Assembly (NCBI RefSeq): GCF_964186625.1
Contig: NZ_OZ075108.1
Span: forward strand, 3,051,001-3,115,000
Source: Asticcacaulis sp. MM231
GTDB lineage: Bacteria > Pseudomonadota > Alphaproteobacteria > Caulobacterales > Caulobacteraceae
Reading direction: 5' to 3'
Length of the DNA stretch: 64,000 nucleotides
A program made the translations under genes and the position numbers. How positions within the stretch are numbered: the stretch's first letter is position 1; each line of letters begins with the position of its first letter. Positions 1-7,751 of this stretch are shown piece after piece. A model generated the notes under the pieces. That model was not told where the DNA came from and searched no databases. It saw only the letters and a list, made by a program, of their open reading frames with translations.

Positions 1-1545
1 TCCGACCTGCTCGCCTTCCAGATCGCCAATGAAATCGGCCAGCCCGGTTCGGTGATGTGTGCCTATAACCGCGTCAATGGCTTCTATGCCTGCGAAAACG
101 ACTGGCTGCTCAATCAGGTTCTGAAGACCGACTGGGGCTTCAAGGGCTATGTCATGTCGGACTGGGGCGCCACCCACTCGACCATCCCCGCCGCCAATCA
201 CGGTCTTGACCAGCAATCGGGCTGGGCCTTCGACCGCTCCAACTATTTCGAAGGGGCGCTGCGCGAAGCCGTCAACGGCGGCTACGTCTCCGAAGCGCGC
301 GCCAACGATATGGCGAAGCGCATCCTGTGGGCCATGTTCGAGGTCGGCCTGTTCGACAACCCGGTCAAGGGCGACCAGTCGGGCACGATCGACTTCGTCA
401 AGAACGGCAAGATCAGCCAGACCGACGCCGAGGAAGCGATCGTCCTGCTGAAAAACACGCCGGGCCTGTTGCCGCTCAGCAAGACGGCCAAATCGATTCT
501 GATCGTCGGCGCCCATGCCGATGTCGGCGTCCTGTCGGGCGGCGGTTCCTCGCAGGTCTATCCGGTCGGCGGTTCGCCGGTGGCCGATGAATTTGGCAAG
601 GGTTTCCCCGGTCCGAAGGTCTGGTATCCGTCGTCGCCGATGAAGGGCCTTCAGGCCCACACCGCCGCCACCGTCAGCTATCTCGACGGCAAGGACGTGA
701 AAGCCGCCGCCGCCGCCGCGAAGAAGGCCGATGTCGTCATCGTCTTTGGTGAGCAATGGACGGGCGAATCGATCGACGCCCCCGATCTTAACCTGCCCAA
801 CAATCAGGACGCCCTGATCGCGGCCGTCGCCAAGGCCAACAAAAAGACCGTCGTGGTGTTGCAAACCGGCGGCCCGGTGGTCATGCCCTGGCTGGCCAAG
901 GTCGGCGCCGTGGTCGAGGCCTGGTATCCCGGCACGTCCGGCGGCGAGGCCATCGCCCGCGTCCTGACCGGCGAGGTCAATCCGTCCGGCCACCTGCCGG
1001 CCACCTTCCCGGCCTCGCTCGACCAGACCCCGCGCCCGGTTCTGGAAGGCGATCCCAAGCTCGATCAGGATTCGCATCCGATGGGCAATTACAACATCGA
1101 AGGCGCCGCCATCGGGTACAAGTGGTTCGACAAGAAGGGCTATAAGCCGCTCTTCGCCTTCGGCCACGGCCTTTCCTATACCACCTTCGCCCTGTCGGGT
1201 CTAACCGCAGCCCCCGAAGGCAAAGGCCTGAAAGCCAGCTTCTCGGTGAAGAACACCGGCACGACCGCTGGCAAGGAAGTGGCGCAGGTCTATGTGTCCG
1301 GCAACGGCTGGGAGGCGCCCAAGCGTCTTGGCGCCTTCAAGAAGGTCGAGGTCGCGCCTGGCCAAAGCCAGTCGGTTTCGGTCACGGTCGATCCGCGCCT
1401 GCTGGCGACCTACGACTCCGCCAGCAAGACCTGGACGGTTGCCGCCGGCGACTACAAGGTGATGCTGGCGACCTCCGCCACCGAGATTGTCCAGACCGTT
1501 ACCGTGCGCCTCGACGCGCAAACGCTGAACGTCAAAGGCGAATAG
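1..1545 (+). CDS. GH3 beta-glucosidase, 3' part (cut by window edge)
   Basis: Glycoside hydrolase family 3 enzyme that removes terminal beta-linked glucose, or a related sugar, from oligosaccharides; probably periplasmic. The frame is open from base 1, so the signal peptide and the first part of the TIM barrel lie outside the window and about 514 residues remain. The nucleophile motif MSDWGATHS is present, with its Asp codon at 160-162. The alpha/beta sandwich domain follows (GGGSSQVYPVGG, VIVFGEQWTGE) and then a C-terminal fibronectin-III-like domain. It closely resembles the two complete GH3 proteins at 40208-42511 and 45186-47405. Its stop overlaps the next gene by one base, so the three leftmost genes look like one transcription unit. 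Exact sugar specificity cannot be read from sequence. Confidence 0.93.
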   Translation, partial: SDLLAFQIANEIGQPGSVMCAYNRVNGFYACENDWLLNQVLKTDWGFKGYVMSDWGATHSTIPAANHGLDQQSGWAFDRSNYFEGALREAVNGGYVSEARANDMAKRILWAMFEVGLFDNPVKGDQSGTIDFVKNGKISQTDAEEAIVLLKNTPGLLPLSKTAKSILIVGAHADVGVLSGGGSSQVYPVGGSPVADEFGKGFPGPKVWYPSSPMKGLQAHTAATVSYLDGKDVKAAAAAAKKADVVIVFGEQWTGESIDAPDLNLPNNQDALIAAVAKANKKTVVVLQTGGPVVMPWLAKVGAVVEAWYPGTSGGEAIARVLTGEVNPSGHLPATFPASLDQTPRPVLEGDPKLDQDSHPMGNYNIEGAAIGYKWFDKKGYKPLFAFGHGLSYTTFALSGLTAAPEGKGLKASFSVKNTGTTAGKEVAQVYVSGNGWEAPKRLGAFKKVEVAPGQSQSVSVTVDPRLLATYDSASKTWTVAAGDYKVMLATSATEIVQTVTVRLDAQTLNVKGE

Positions 1546-1973
1546 TGCTCAGGTTTGAGGTCACGACAGACAAGGCGCGGATCGATTTCGACGCGGTCTA
1601 TCGTTTCCTCAACGGAGAGTCCAATTGGGCCGAGGGCATTCCGCGCGACCTGTTCGACAGGGCGATGCGGAATGCCCTTTGCTTTGCCGGCCATCTCGAA
1701 GGCGAGCAGATCGCCTTTGCCCGCGTCATCACCGATTACGCCACCTTCGCCAATCTGGTCGATGTCTTCGTGGTGCCGGAGTATCGCGGTAACGGCTACG
1801 CCACGCGTCTGCTGGAAGCGGTGTTCGCGCATTCGGACCTGCAGGGCCTGCGCCGTTTCACGCTGGCGACGCGTGACAAACATGCGCTCTATGTTAAGTT
1901 CGGTTTCCACGCCCCGCTGATGCCGGAAACCCTGATGGAACGCTACTTTCCGGATATGTACAAGGCGACCTGA
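1545..1973 (+). CDS. GNAT family N-acetyltransferase
   Basis: A 142-residue single-domain GNAT protein, expected to move an acetyl group from acetyl-CoA to an amine; the substrate is unknown. The acetyl-CoA pyrophosphate loop (motif A) is seen as VVPEYRGNGYATRLL with RGNGYA at residues 81-86, followed by the usual Y-x-K-F-G-F segment (YVKFGF) near the C-terminus. The start is a GTG that overlaps the stop of the GH3 gene by one base, and the stop overlaps the ATG of the esterase downstream, so translation is probably coupled across all three genes. Acetyltransferases of this short type are common and their presence in a sugar operon does not by itself define a role. Confidence 0.85.
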   Translation: MLRFEVTTDKARIDFDAVYRFLNGESNWAEGIPRDLFDRAMRNALCFAGHLEGEQIAFARVITDYATFANLVDVFVVPEYRGNGYATRLLEAVFAHSDLQGLRRFTLATRDKHALYVKFGFHAPLMPETLMERYFPDMYKAT

Positions 1974-2752
1974 TGCGCTACCTGATCGTGATTTTGGCCC
2001 TCTTTTTCGCGCCGGCCGCTCTGGCGGAAGACTACCAGAGTTCGCCGCCGCGCCAGCCAGCAGCGGAAAAAGACTGGGGTCCGTGGCTTGGGCCTTATCG
2101 CGCGGGCATCGTCGCCAAGATGGGGGAGGATTTCGGCGAGCAATATATCTATGCGGCACAAAACGCAGCCCTGCCGCCGCCGGCACCTTCTGAAAAGCGC
2201 GTGGTTTTCATCGGCGATTCGATCACCGACCGCTGGAATCTGGCGAGGTTCTTTCCCGGCAGGCCCTACGTCAATCGCGGCATCGGCGGACAGGTCAGCC
2301 CGCAGATGCTGGTGCGTTTCCACGCCGATGTGGTGGCGCTCAAACCGAAGGCCGTGGTGATCCTGGCCGGCATCAACGATATCCACGGCGCCTTGCAGGT
2401 CGAGACCGAGGCGCAGATCGCCGCCAATTACCGCGCCATGGCCGAGATCGCCGAGGCCAACGGCATCAAGCCGATCTTCACCCTGCTGATTCCGGTCAAT
2501 AACTATACGCCCAACGCCGCCACCATGCTGGAGGAGCGCAGACCGGAACGCGTCGCCTGGCTCAATGCGTGGCTGTCGGGCTTCTGCGCCGATCATGGCT
2601 ATAGCCTGATCGATTACGGTCCGTTGCTGCGCGACGACAAGGGGCTGCTGAAGGCGGAATACACCTCCGACGGCATCCATCCGAACGACGCGGCCTACGC
2701 CGTCATGGCGCCACTGGCCGAGGCCGCGATTGAGAGAGCGCTGAAGCAATGA
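1973..2752 (+). CDS. Secreted GDSL/SGNH-family esterase
   Basis: A 259-residue SGNH hydrolase with an N-terminal signal peptide (cleavage expected after ALA, about residue 18), so it acts in the periplasm or outside the cell. The four SGNH blocks are visible: GDS with the nucleophile Ser83 (block I), Gly105 in NRGIGGQ (block II), GxND as Gly133 and Asn135 (block III), and the Asp233/His236 pair in DGIHPND (block V). Such enzymes often deacetylate sugars or lipids. Lying directly behind a beta-glucosidase in a TGATG-overlapping unit, a carbohydrate-esterase role (removing acetyl groups from plant oligosaccharides) is the likeliest inference. The extended shape with block V near the end resembles the platelet-activating-factor acetylhydrolase-like branch. 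Confidence 0.87.
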   Translation: MRYLIVILALFFAPAALAEDYQSSPPRQPAAEKDWGPWLGPYRAGIVAKMGEDFGEQYIYAAQNAALPPPAPSEKRVVFIGDSITDRWNLARFFPGRPYVNRGIGGQVSPQMLVRFHADVVALKPKAVVILAGINDIHGALQVETEAQIAANYRAMAEIAEANGIKPIFTLLIPVNNYTPNAATMLEERRPERVAWLNAWLSGFCADHGYSLIDYGPLLRDDKGLLKAEYTSDGIHPNDAAYAVMAPLAEAAIERALKQ

Positions 2753-2760
2753 ACCTTATA

Positions 2761-2815
2761 CCTCCCCGCTTGCCGGGGAGGGGGACCATTCAGCCCTTGC
2801 TGAATGGTGGTGGGG
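2761..2815. repeat. Left palindromic end of DUF559 element
   Basis: Two adjacent hairpins: 2761-2781 (8-bp stem, 5-nt loop, core CCTCCCCG/CGGGGAGG) and 2785-2808 (10-bp stem ACCATTCAGC/GCTGAATGGT, 4-nt loop), followed by GGTGGTGGGG at 2806-2815. The outermost 18 bases recur in inverted orientation at 3246-3263 and the GGTGGTGGGG block recurs inverted at 3181-3190. The hairpin is partly coding: it supplies the last residues and the stop codon of the DUF559 gene. Confidence 0.8.
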
Positions 2816-3170
2816 TATCTTGCTGGCTTCTTTCCAGAGCCAGAAGCCAAACTCCATCGGCCACAGCATCCGGATTTTGAAGAACTTCCGCGGCTGAAAC
2901 ACGATAGGTTTCAATGCCTTCGTTACGAAACCTAATATCGCGAATTTCATCGCGCATTCTATGCGCATCGTAGCCATGATGACCGCCATCAACTTCGACA
3001 GCCAGGCGCGCCTTGCGGCAATAAAAGTCAAGGATGTAAGGTCCGATCGCTTGTTGGCGTTTGAAAACCAAACCCGATGAGCGATCCTTGAGTCGCTCCC
3101 ACAGCAAGAACTCAGGTGGCGTCAACTTGCGGCGCATTTGACGCGCCAGAGCGATCTTGCGTTCCGTCAT
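2790..3170 (-). CDS. DUF559 endonuclease-like protein
   Basis: A 126-residue DUF559 protein, a family related to very-short-patch-repair (Vsr-like) and PD-(D/E)XK endonucleases. The nuclease core is visible as Asp48 in YILDFYC and Glu59-x-Asp61 in LAVEVDGGHH, with the N-terminal block LTPPEFLLWERL typical of the family. Substrate and biological role are not established for the family. Oddly, the C-terminal residues DTPPPFSKG and the stop codon are encoded by the palindromic repeat that bounds the gene, and matching repeats in inverted orientation lie just upstream of its start. This makes the gene plus repeats look like one unit of about 500 bp, set between the GDSL gene and zapA. Confidence 0.85.
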   Translation of the reverse strand: MTERKIALARQMRRKLTPPEFLLWERLKDRSSGLVFKRQQAIGPYILDFYCRKARLAVEVDGGHHGYDAHRMRDEIRDIRFRNEGIETYRVSAAEVLQNPDAVADGVWLLALERSQQDTPPPFSKG

Positions 3171-3180
3171 AAGTCAGAAA

Positions 3181-3263
3181 CCCCACCACCACGCCTTCGG
3201 CGCGGTCCCATGGCTTGCGAAAGCTATACTTTCGCTGACGCCAAACCCCGGCAAGCGGGGAGG
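3181..3263. repeat. Right palindromic end of DUF559 element
   Basis: Mirror image of the left end. CCCCACCACC (3181-3190) and CCCCGGCAAGCGGGGAGG (3246-3263) are exact inverted copies of blocks at 2806-2815 and 2761-2778. Between them is a further hairpin at 3211-3243 (outer TGGC/GCCA, inner GCGAAAG/CTTTCGC). The arrangement resembles a REP-type bounded element. Confidence 0.78.
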
Positions 3264-3272
3264 TATTAGAAA

Positions 3273-3599
3273 CTAAGCCCCCATAAGCCTTTCAAGGCGG
3301 GCGGCGGCATCGGCAATGGCAAAGGCCGCCTTGCGTTCCATTTCATGCGCGCCGGCGTTCATGCGGGCATTGACCGAGTTGGCCTCATCCAGTTGCGCGC
3401 GCAGATCCTGCATTTCGTCGATCATCAGTAGCGCCGCCATCAGGAACAAACGCACCTCGCCAATGGCGCCGACATCCGACACCACCATCTCGACATGCTC
3501 GTCGAACTTGCGCGCCAGTTCCTGCACGCGGCCTTCCTGACCGTCGGCGCAGCCGACCGTATAGGGCTTCTGGTTGACCCTGACCGTAACCTCACCCAT
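3273..3599 (-). CDS. zapA: Cell division protein ZapA
   Basis: A 108-residue ZapA protein, which binds FtsZ in the cytoplasm and promotes bundling of the Z-ring. The N-terminal beta-strand segment (VTVRVNQKPYTVGC) and the following helices with a C-terminal coiled coil (from about residue 55) match the family in order and length. It is the second gene of a two-gene unit: the stop of the upstream coiled-coil gene overlaps its ATG by one base. This pairing is the ZapA-ZauP arrangement described in Caulobacter crescentus, where the two proteins act together to focus the Z-ring. The unit is divergent from tkt. In many proteobacteria 6S RNA lies behind zapA; here the DUF559 element follows and no 6S-like structure was recognised by eye. 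Confidence 0.9.
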   Translation of the reverse strand: MGEVTVRVNQKPYTVGCADGQEGRVQELARKFDEHVEMVVSDVGAIGEVRLFLMAALLMIDEMQDLRAQLDEANSVNARMNAGAHEMERKAAFAIADAAARLERLMGA

Positions 3600-3895
3600 T
3601 ACGCCGCCTCGCTGTTCAGCATCTGGCGGATATTGGCCGCCGCCGCGCCCAGCGCCGCGTGGGCCTCGGTGGCCGCCGCCGCCAGTTCGGCATTGGAGAT
3701 ACGCGCCTCTTCCAGTTCGGCCAGCACGCGGTCGTATTCATCTTTGACGCCGGTCGCTTCGCCGCCATTGAACGCCGGCAGGGGCTCGCCTGATTGCAGG
3801 GCGCGCACGCGGGCTTCTAGCGCTTCGAGGGCGCGATCAAGCCGATCCACCGCCAGGCTCAGGCTGCCACCGGGATGATTGGGCGTATGTTCCAT
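3599..3895 (-). CDS. zauP: ZapA partner coiled-coil protein (ZauP-like)
   Basis: A 98-residue cytoplasmic protein that is almost wholly helical, with two heptad-rich stretches (SLAVDRLDRALEALEARV and ILAELEEARISNAELAAAA-type repeats) separated by a Gly/Pro-rich hinge near residue 40. It has no catalytic motif. The name rests on position and architecture: in Caulobacter a coiled-coil gene immediately upstream of zapA encodes ZauP, which binds ZapA and helps to condense the FtsZ ring. The one-base stop/start overlap with zapA implies coupled translation and roughly equal production. Sequence identity to characterised ZauP was not tested here. Confidence 0.75.
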   Translation of the reverse strand: MEHTPNHPGGSLSLAVDRLDRALEALEARVRALQSGEPLPAFNGGEATGVKDEYDRVLAELEEARISNAELAAAATEAHAALGAAAANIRQMLNSEAA

Positions 3896-3996
3896 GACCG
3901 ATCTCCTTACGTTTCTGGTCCGCTTTGCCCCGCCAGCCAGATACCTGGCCTATAAATGGGGCAAGAATTGCACCGTGTACGCATTAATTCCTACAC

Positions 3997-4017
3997 TTAA
4001 CCGGCAACATCGGTTAA
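3997..4017. promoter_or_regulatory. Inverted repeat between zauP and tkt
   Basis: Perfect inverted repeat TTAACCG-N7-CGGTTAA in the 172-bp divergent promoter region between zauP (minus) and tkt (plus), about 50 bp ahead of the tkt start. It could be an operator serving either gene; no regulator can be named. TTAA pairs nearby do not have the seven-base spacing of a standard CtrA box. Confidence 0.4.
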
Positions 4018-4067
4018 AGGCACGACAAATCCCCATGCCACGTTAATACTTTAATAGAGACTCACCC

Positions 4068-6062
4068 ATGTCCACAAGCGTTCTTGACAAAATCCCCGGC
4101 GCCAAGCCGTCCGGCGTCCTGATGGCCGATGCGATCCGCGTGCTTTCGATGGAAGCCGTCCACCGCGCCAAGTCGGGCCACCAGGGCATGCCAATGGGTA
4201 TGGCCGATGTCGCCACCGTCTTGTGGACCAAGTTCCTCAAGTACGATCCGTCGCGCCCCGACTGGGCCGACCGCGACCGTTTCGTGCTCTCCGCCGGCCA
4301 CGGCTCGATGCTGATCTATTCGCTGCTCCACCTGACCGGCTACAAGTCGGTGTCGATGGAAGACATCAAGAACTTCCGCCAGTGGGGCTCCACCACCGCA
4401 GGTCACCCGGAATACGGCCACACCGCCGGTGTCGAATGCACCACCGGCCCGCTCGGTCAGGGCCTGGCCACCGCGGTCGGCATGGCCATGGCCGAACGCC
4501 ACCTCAACGCCCGCTTCGGTGATGATCTCGTCAACCACAAGACCTGGGTCATCGCCGGTGACGGCTGCCTGATGGAAGGCGTGTCGCATGAAGCCATCTC
4601 GCTGGCCGGCCGCCTCAAGCTCAACAACCTGATCGTGCTGTTCGACGACAACAATGTCACCATCGACGGTTACGCCACCGTGGCCGAAACCGGCGACCAG
4701 CTCGCCCGCTTCAAGGCCGCCGGCTGGGCGGTCAAGGCCGTCGACGGCCATGACCACAAGAAGATCGCCGCCGCCATGCGCTGGGCGCTGGAGCGCAAGA
4801 AGCCGGTCATGATCGCCTGCAAGACCGCCGTGTCGCGTCGCGCCGGTGACAAGGAAGGCGACAAGCACGGCCACGGCTACAATCTGATGGATGATGAAAT
4901 CGCCGCTGCCCGCCATCATATGGACTGGCTGCACGAGCCCTTCACCCTGCCGGACAACGTAAAGAAGGCCTGGCTGTCCGCCGGCCGCAAGGGCACCAAG
5001 GTGCGCAAGGACTGGGAAGCCAAGGCGAAAGCCAATCCGAAGTTCACCGAGTTGACCGCCGCCATGTCTGGCGAACTCCCGGCCGACGCCTTCAAGGCGC
5101 TCGATGCCCACATTGCTGACGCCATCGCCACCCAGCCTGCCGACGCCACCCGCTCCTGCTCCGGCAAGGCGCTGGCGGCCCTGACCCCGACCCTGGAGTC
5201 CATGATCGGCGGCTCGGCCGACCTCACCGGCTCGGTCAATACACTGGTCAAGGGCATGACGGCCTTTGATATCGACAACTATGCCGGCCGCTACGTCCAT
5301 TACGGCGTGCGCGAATTCGGCATGGCCGCGGCGATGAACGGCATGGCCCTGCATGGCGGCGTCCTGCCCTATGCCGGCACCTTCTTCGTCTTCTCCGATT
5401 ACTGCCGTCCGGCCATCCGCCTGGGCGCGCTGATGGGCGCCAAGGTCGTCCACGTCATGACGCACGATTCGATCGGCGTCGGCGAAGACGGCCCGACGCA
5501 CCAGCCGGTCGAGCATCTTGCGTCCTACCGCTCCATGCCCGGCCTGCACGTCTTCCGTCCGGCCGATATGGTCGAGGCCGCCGAATGCTGGAAGGCCGCC
5601 ATCGCGGCCAAGGGCCCGTCGATGCTGGTCCTGTCGCGCCAGAAGGTGCCCGCCGTGCGCAACAGCGCCGGCGACCTGTCGGCCAAGGGCGCTTACGAGC
5701 TGAGCGCCGCCTCGGCTGAGGCTAAGGTGACGATCTTCTCGTCCGGCACCGAGGTCTCCATCGCCATCGCCGCGCAAAAACAACTGGAAGCCGACGGCAT
5801 CCCGACCCGCGTCGTCTCGACGCCGTCGTGGGATCTGTTTGAGGCCCAACCGGACGCCTACAAGGCCTCGGTCATCGGCACCGCGCCGGTGCGTGTGGCG
5901 GTCGAAGCCGCCGCCAAGTTCGGCTGGGAACGCTTCATCGGTGAGAACGGCGTGTTCGTCGGCATGTCGAGCTTCGGCGCTTCGGCCCCTGCCGATCGCC
6001 TCTACAAGGAGTTCGGCATCACCGCCGAGGCCGTCGTCGCCAAGGCCAAGGCCGCGCTTTAA
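4068..6062 (+). CDS. tkt: Transketolase
   Basis: A 664-residue full-length transketolase, the cytoplasmic thiamine-diphosphate enzyme that moves two-carbon ketol units between sugar phosphates in the pentose phosphate pathway. Seen in order: the N-terminal TPP-binding domain with His38 (SGHQGMPMG) and the GDG motif at residues 164-166 followed by the Asn-Asn Mg2+ site (DDNNVTIDG); the pyrimidine-binding domain (HYGVREFGMAAAMNGMALHGG, DSIGVGEDGPTHQPVEHL); and the C-terminal domain. It heads a run of central carbon genes (gap, pgk, fba lie 4-8 kb downstream), a linkage known from Caulobacter and other alphaproteobacteria. A strong terminator follows the stop codon, so it is probably transcribed alone. 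Confidence 0.98.
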   Translation: MSTSVLDKIPGAKPSGVLMADAIRVLSMEAVHRAKSGHQGMPMGMADVATVLWTKFLKYDPSRPDWADRDRFVLSAGHGSMLIYSLLHLTGYKSVSMEDIKNFRQWGSTTAGHPEYGHTAGVECTTGPLGQGLATAVGMAMAERHLNARFGDDLVNHKTWVIAGDGCLMEGVSHEAISLAGRLKLNNLIVLFDDNNVTIDGYATVAETGDQLARFKAAGWAVKAVDGHDHKKIAAAMRWALERKKPVMIACKTAVSRRAGDKEGDKHGHGYNLMDDEIAAARHHMDWLHEPFTLPDNVKKAWLSAGRKGTKVRKDWEAKAKANPKFTELTAAMSGELPADAFKALDAHIADAIATQPADATRSCSGKALAALTPTLESMIGGSADLTGSVNTLVKGMTAFDIDNYAGRYVHYGVREFGMAAAMNGMALHGGVLPYAGTFFVFSDYCRPAIRLGALMGAKVVHVMTHDSIGVGEDGPTHQPVEHLASYRSMPGLHVFRPADMVEAAECWKAAIAAKGPSMLVLSRQKVPAVRNSAGDLSAKGAYELSAASAEAKVTIFSSGTEVSIAIAAQKQLEADGIPTRVVSTPSWDLFEAQPDAYKASVIGTAPVRVAVEAAAKFGWERFIGENGVFVGMSSFGASAPADRLYKEFGITAEAVVAKAKAAL

Positions 6063-6084
6063 GGCAAGACATGACAAAAAAATT

Positions 6085-6117
6085 AAATCCCCGTCCGATT
6101 TCGGGCGGGGATTTTTT
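6085..6117 (+). terminator. Rho-independent terminator of tkt
   Basis: A 12-bp stem (6087-6098 with 6101-6112, GC-rich, two-base loop) followed by a run of T at 6112-6117, 23 bases behind the tkt stop. Confidence 0.9.
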
Positions 6118-6362
6118 CATGCCTGAAATATTAGCTTGAAGCATAATTCCGAAACGTGACGACTAGTCGCGTTTCGTCAAGGGCGACCGGATAACCGGCA
6201 TAGCGCCCGCCGCGCATGCCTTAGAAGCGTGCTAACGCTTCGCTTCTTGAGCACAGTGCGCGCATCTTCGCTCTTTCGAAAGAAAGAGCTGTGACGGCGG
6301 CGGCCGTCACAGCTCCAATCTGTCATGTCCGCTCCGGGGAGATACGAATATGACAGAAGCCC
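6118..6362. other. Gene-free, hairpin-rich intergenic region
   Basis: No open frame with a ribosome site was seen. The stretch holds a perfect 12-bp hairpin at 6287-6314 (AGCTGTGACGGC, loop GGCG, then its complement), an inverted CTCTTTC/GAAAGAG-like structure just before it (6271-6288), and GAAGCG/CGCTTC at about 6224-6242. It lies at the 3' end of both tkt and the minus-strand EF-hand gene. It may be an intergenic palindromic repeat or a small RNA; neither can be shown from one copy. Confidence 0.5.
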
Positions 6363-6827
6363 TCAGCGCCCTTGCCGGGGCGCCGTATCCTTGCGGTGAT
6401 GACGCCAGCCCTTGTGGCCCTTCGCCATTTCCACCGCATCAAGGACGCCGTCCTTGTTGACGTCAGCCTTGTCGAAACGCGCCCTCGCGGCGGCTTCGGC
6501 TTCAGCCCAGGACAGCTTGCCGTCCTTATCGGTATCGAGGCGGGCGAGACGATCGGCCTGCTTTACAGTGCGACGCGCCTGCCAGCCGGCCTTGATCTCG
6601 TCCTTCGTCAACTTGCCATCCTTGTTCGGGTCGATCTCGTCGAAGGCCTTGGCAAGGCGTCCTTTGGCTTCGGTCTTGTCGATCGCGCCATCGTGGTTTG
6701 TGTCCATGGCGTCGAAGTGCTGGCCATGGCCCTGCGGAGTTGCAGGGGCAGAGGTCTGGGCAACAGCGCCGCTAGCAAGGGCAGCACCGAGCACCAGCAG
6801 AGAAACAAACGTCAGTTTGCGTGACAT
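6363..6827 (-). CDS. Secreted EF-hand protein, four loops
   Basis: A 154-residue periplasmic calcium-binding protein of the calmodulin-like type. A signal peptide spans about residues 1-23 (cleavage after AVA). Four canonical 12-residue EF-hand loops are seen at 42-53, 66-77, 98-109 and 122-133, each beginning with Asp, with Gly at position 6 and Glu at position 12, so all four should bind Ca2+. The C-terminus is basic and His-rich (GHKGWRHHRKD). The start is fixed by AAGGA nine bases ahead of the ATG. A second EF-hand gene lies 175 bp upstream on the same strand, and beyond that a divergent two-component system, suggesting a calcium-linked envelope module. No enzymatic domain is present, so it is likely a buffer or sensor. 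Confidence 0.88.
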   Translation of the reverse strand: MSRKLTFVSLLVLGAALASGAVAQTSAPATPQGHGQHFDAMDTNHDGAIDKTEAKGRLAKAFDEIDPNKDGKLTKDEIKAGWQARRTVKQADRLARLDTDKDGKLSWAEAEAAARARFDKADVNKDGVLDAVEMAKGHKGWRHHRKDTAPRQGR

Positions 6828-6923
6828 GGATTGCGTTCCTTAAGGTATGAAAGAACAGTCCCCATTCGTGCCGTTATCCAATCTAACGACGGCTGCGAAA
6901 CTTTCCGTCGCCGCTTTTTGCAT

Positions 6924-6952
6924 AAAAAAAGACCGGAGCTTGCGCCCCGGCC
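6924..6952 (-). terminator. Terminator behind the EF-hand gene at 7003-7536
   Basis: On the minus strand an 8-bp stem with two G-U pairs (6945-6952 with 6931-6938, loop 6939-6944) is followed by seven T residues (6924-6930 on the plus strand as A). It separates the two EF-hand genes. Confidence 0.7.
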
Positions 6953-7002
6953 AGGTTATGCCATCCACGGCATCTCTTTTCAGCGTAAACACCTGATCTG
7001 AA

Positions 7003-7536
7003 TTACTTTTCCGGCGTAGGTGGCGGCGGGCCATCCTCGCCGCCCAAGCCACGCGGCGGCGGCGCCTTCAACTCGGCCTCGCTCAACGCGCTGTCATGAT
7101 CGGTATCGATCTTATCGAACAGCGCCTTTGCGCGCGCCGAGAATTCAGCAAAGCTGACCTTGCCGTCGCCATTGCTATCGAGCGTCTTCAGATCGGGCGG
7201 CCCCATGCGGTGTGGTCCGCCAGGCCCGCCAGGACCACCGGGACCACCGGGACCATCGTGTCCACGCGGCCCTCCGGGCCCCTCACCGCGCCCTTCAGGC
7301 GGAGGCGGCGGACCGTCACGGCCTTCCGGGCCTTTGGGCTTAAAGGCCTCGAACTCAGCCTGGCTGATCGTGCCATCCTTATTGGTGTCGATATCGCTGA
7401 ACACCGGACGCTTGGGCCCGTCAAGTTCAGTTCCGGCTGTGCCTTTGGTTTTGGCGTTGGGCGCCTCAGCCGAAGCCGGCAATGCGCAGAGGGCGGCGGC
7501 CAGACCGAGGCCCATCCAGGAGGCAGTTTTCATCAT
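7003..7536 (-). CDS. Secreted EF-hand protein with collagen-like Gly-Pro linker
   Basis: A 177-residue periplasmic protein with signal peptide (about residues 1-23, cleavage after ASA). EF-hand loops are at 50-61, 120-131 and 144-155, all with the acidic ligands and the final Glu. Loops 1 and 2 are separated by a low-complexity Gly/Pro stretch (about residues 69-114) with GPP and GGP repeats, which gives a stiff extended linker; the C-terminus is again Pro-rich. The start chosen is the first of two adjacent ATG codons, preceded by GAGGA with seven bases between; the frame stays open further upstream without a ribosome site. It is divergent from the response regulator gene, with 215 bp between, and is the most likely target or partner of that system. 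Confidence 0.85.
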   Translation of the reverse strand: MMKTASWMGLGLAAALCALPASAEAPNAKTKGTAGTELDGPKRPVFSDIDTNKDGTISQAEFEAFKPKGPEGRDGPPPPPEGRGEGPGGPRGHDGPGGPGGPGGPGGPHRMGPPDLKTLDSNGDGKVSFAEFSARAKALFDKIDTDHDSALSEAELKAPPPRGLGGEDGPPPPTPEK

Positions 7537-7751
7537 GCTGTTGTCCTCATTTTGAGCAGGCAGACCCGGTCGAACATGACAGGGCTTGCTGGTCGTCAGG
7601 ATGCGCGCGCCATGTTGCCCGGCGATGTCACGCTGGCGCATAATGGGGCGAAACTAAGATTTAATATTACTGTGTTGACATTCGAAAGCCGCAAGCGTGC
7701 GTCATTCAGGACACACACCGAACAGCCCCTCCCCTCCCCCCAGAGTGTTCC

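Noticed and set aside
3984..4017. CtrA box near tkt/zauP
   Set aside because: TTAA pairs are spaced by nine or more bases, not the seven of the CtrA consensus.
4062..6077. 671-codon open frame on the minus strand opposite tkt
   Set aside because: Same cause: antisense shadow of a highly biased gene, with no recognisable domain in its translation.
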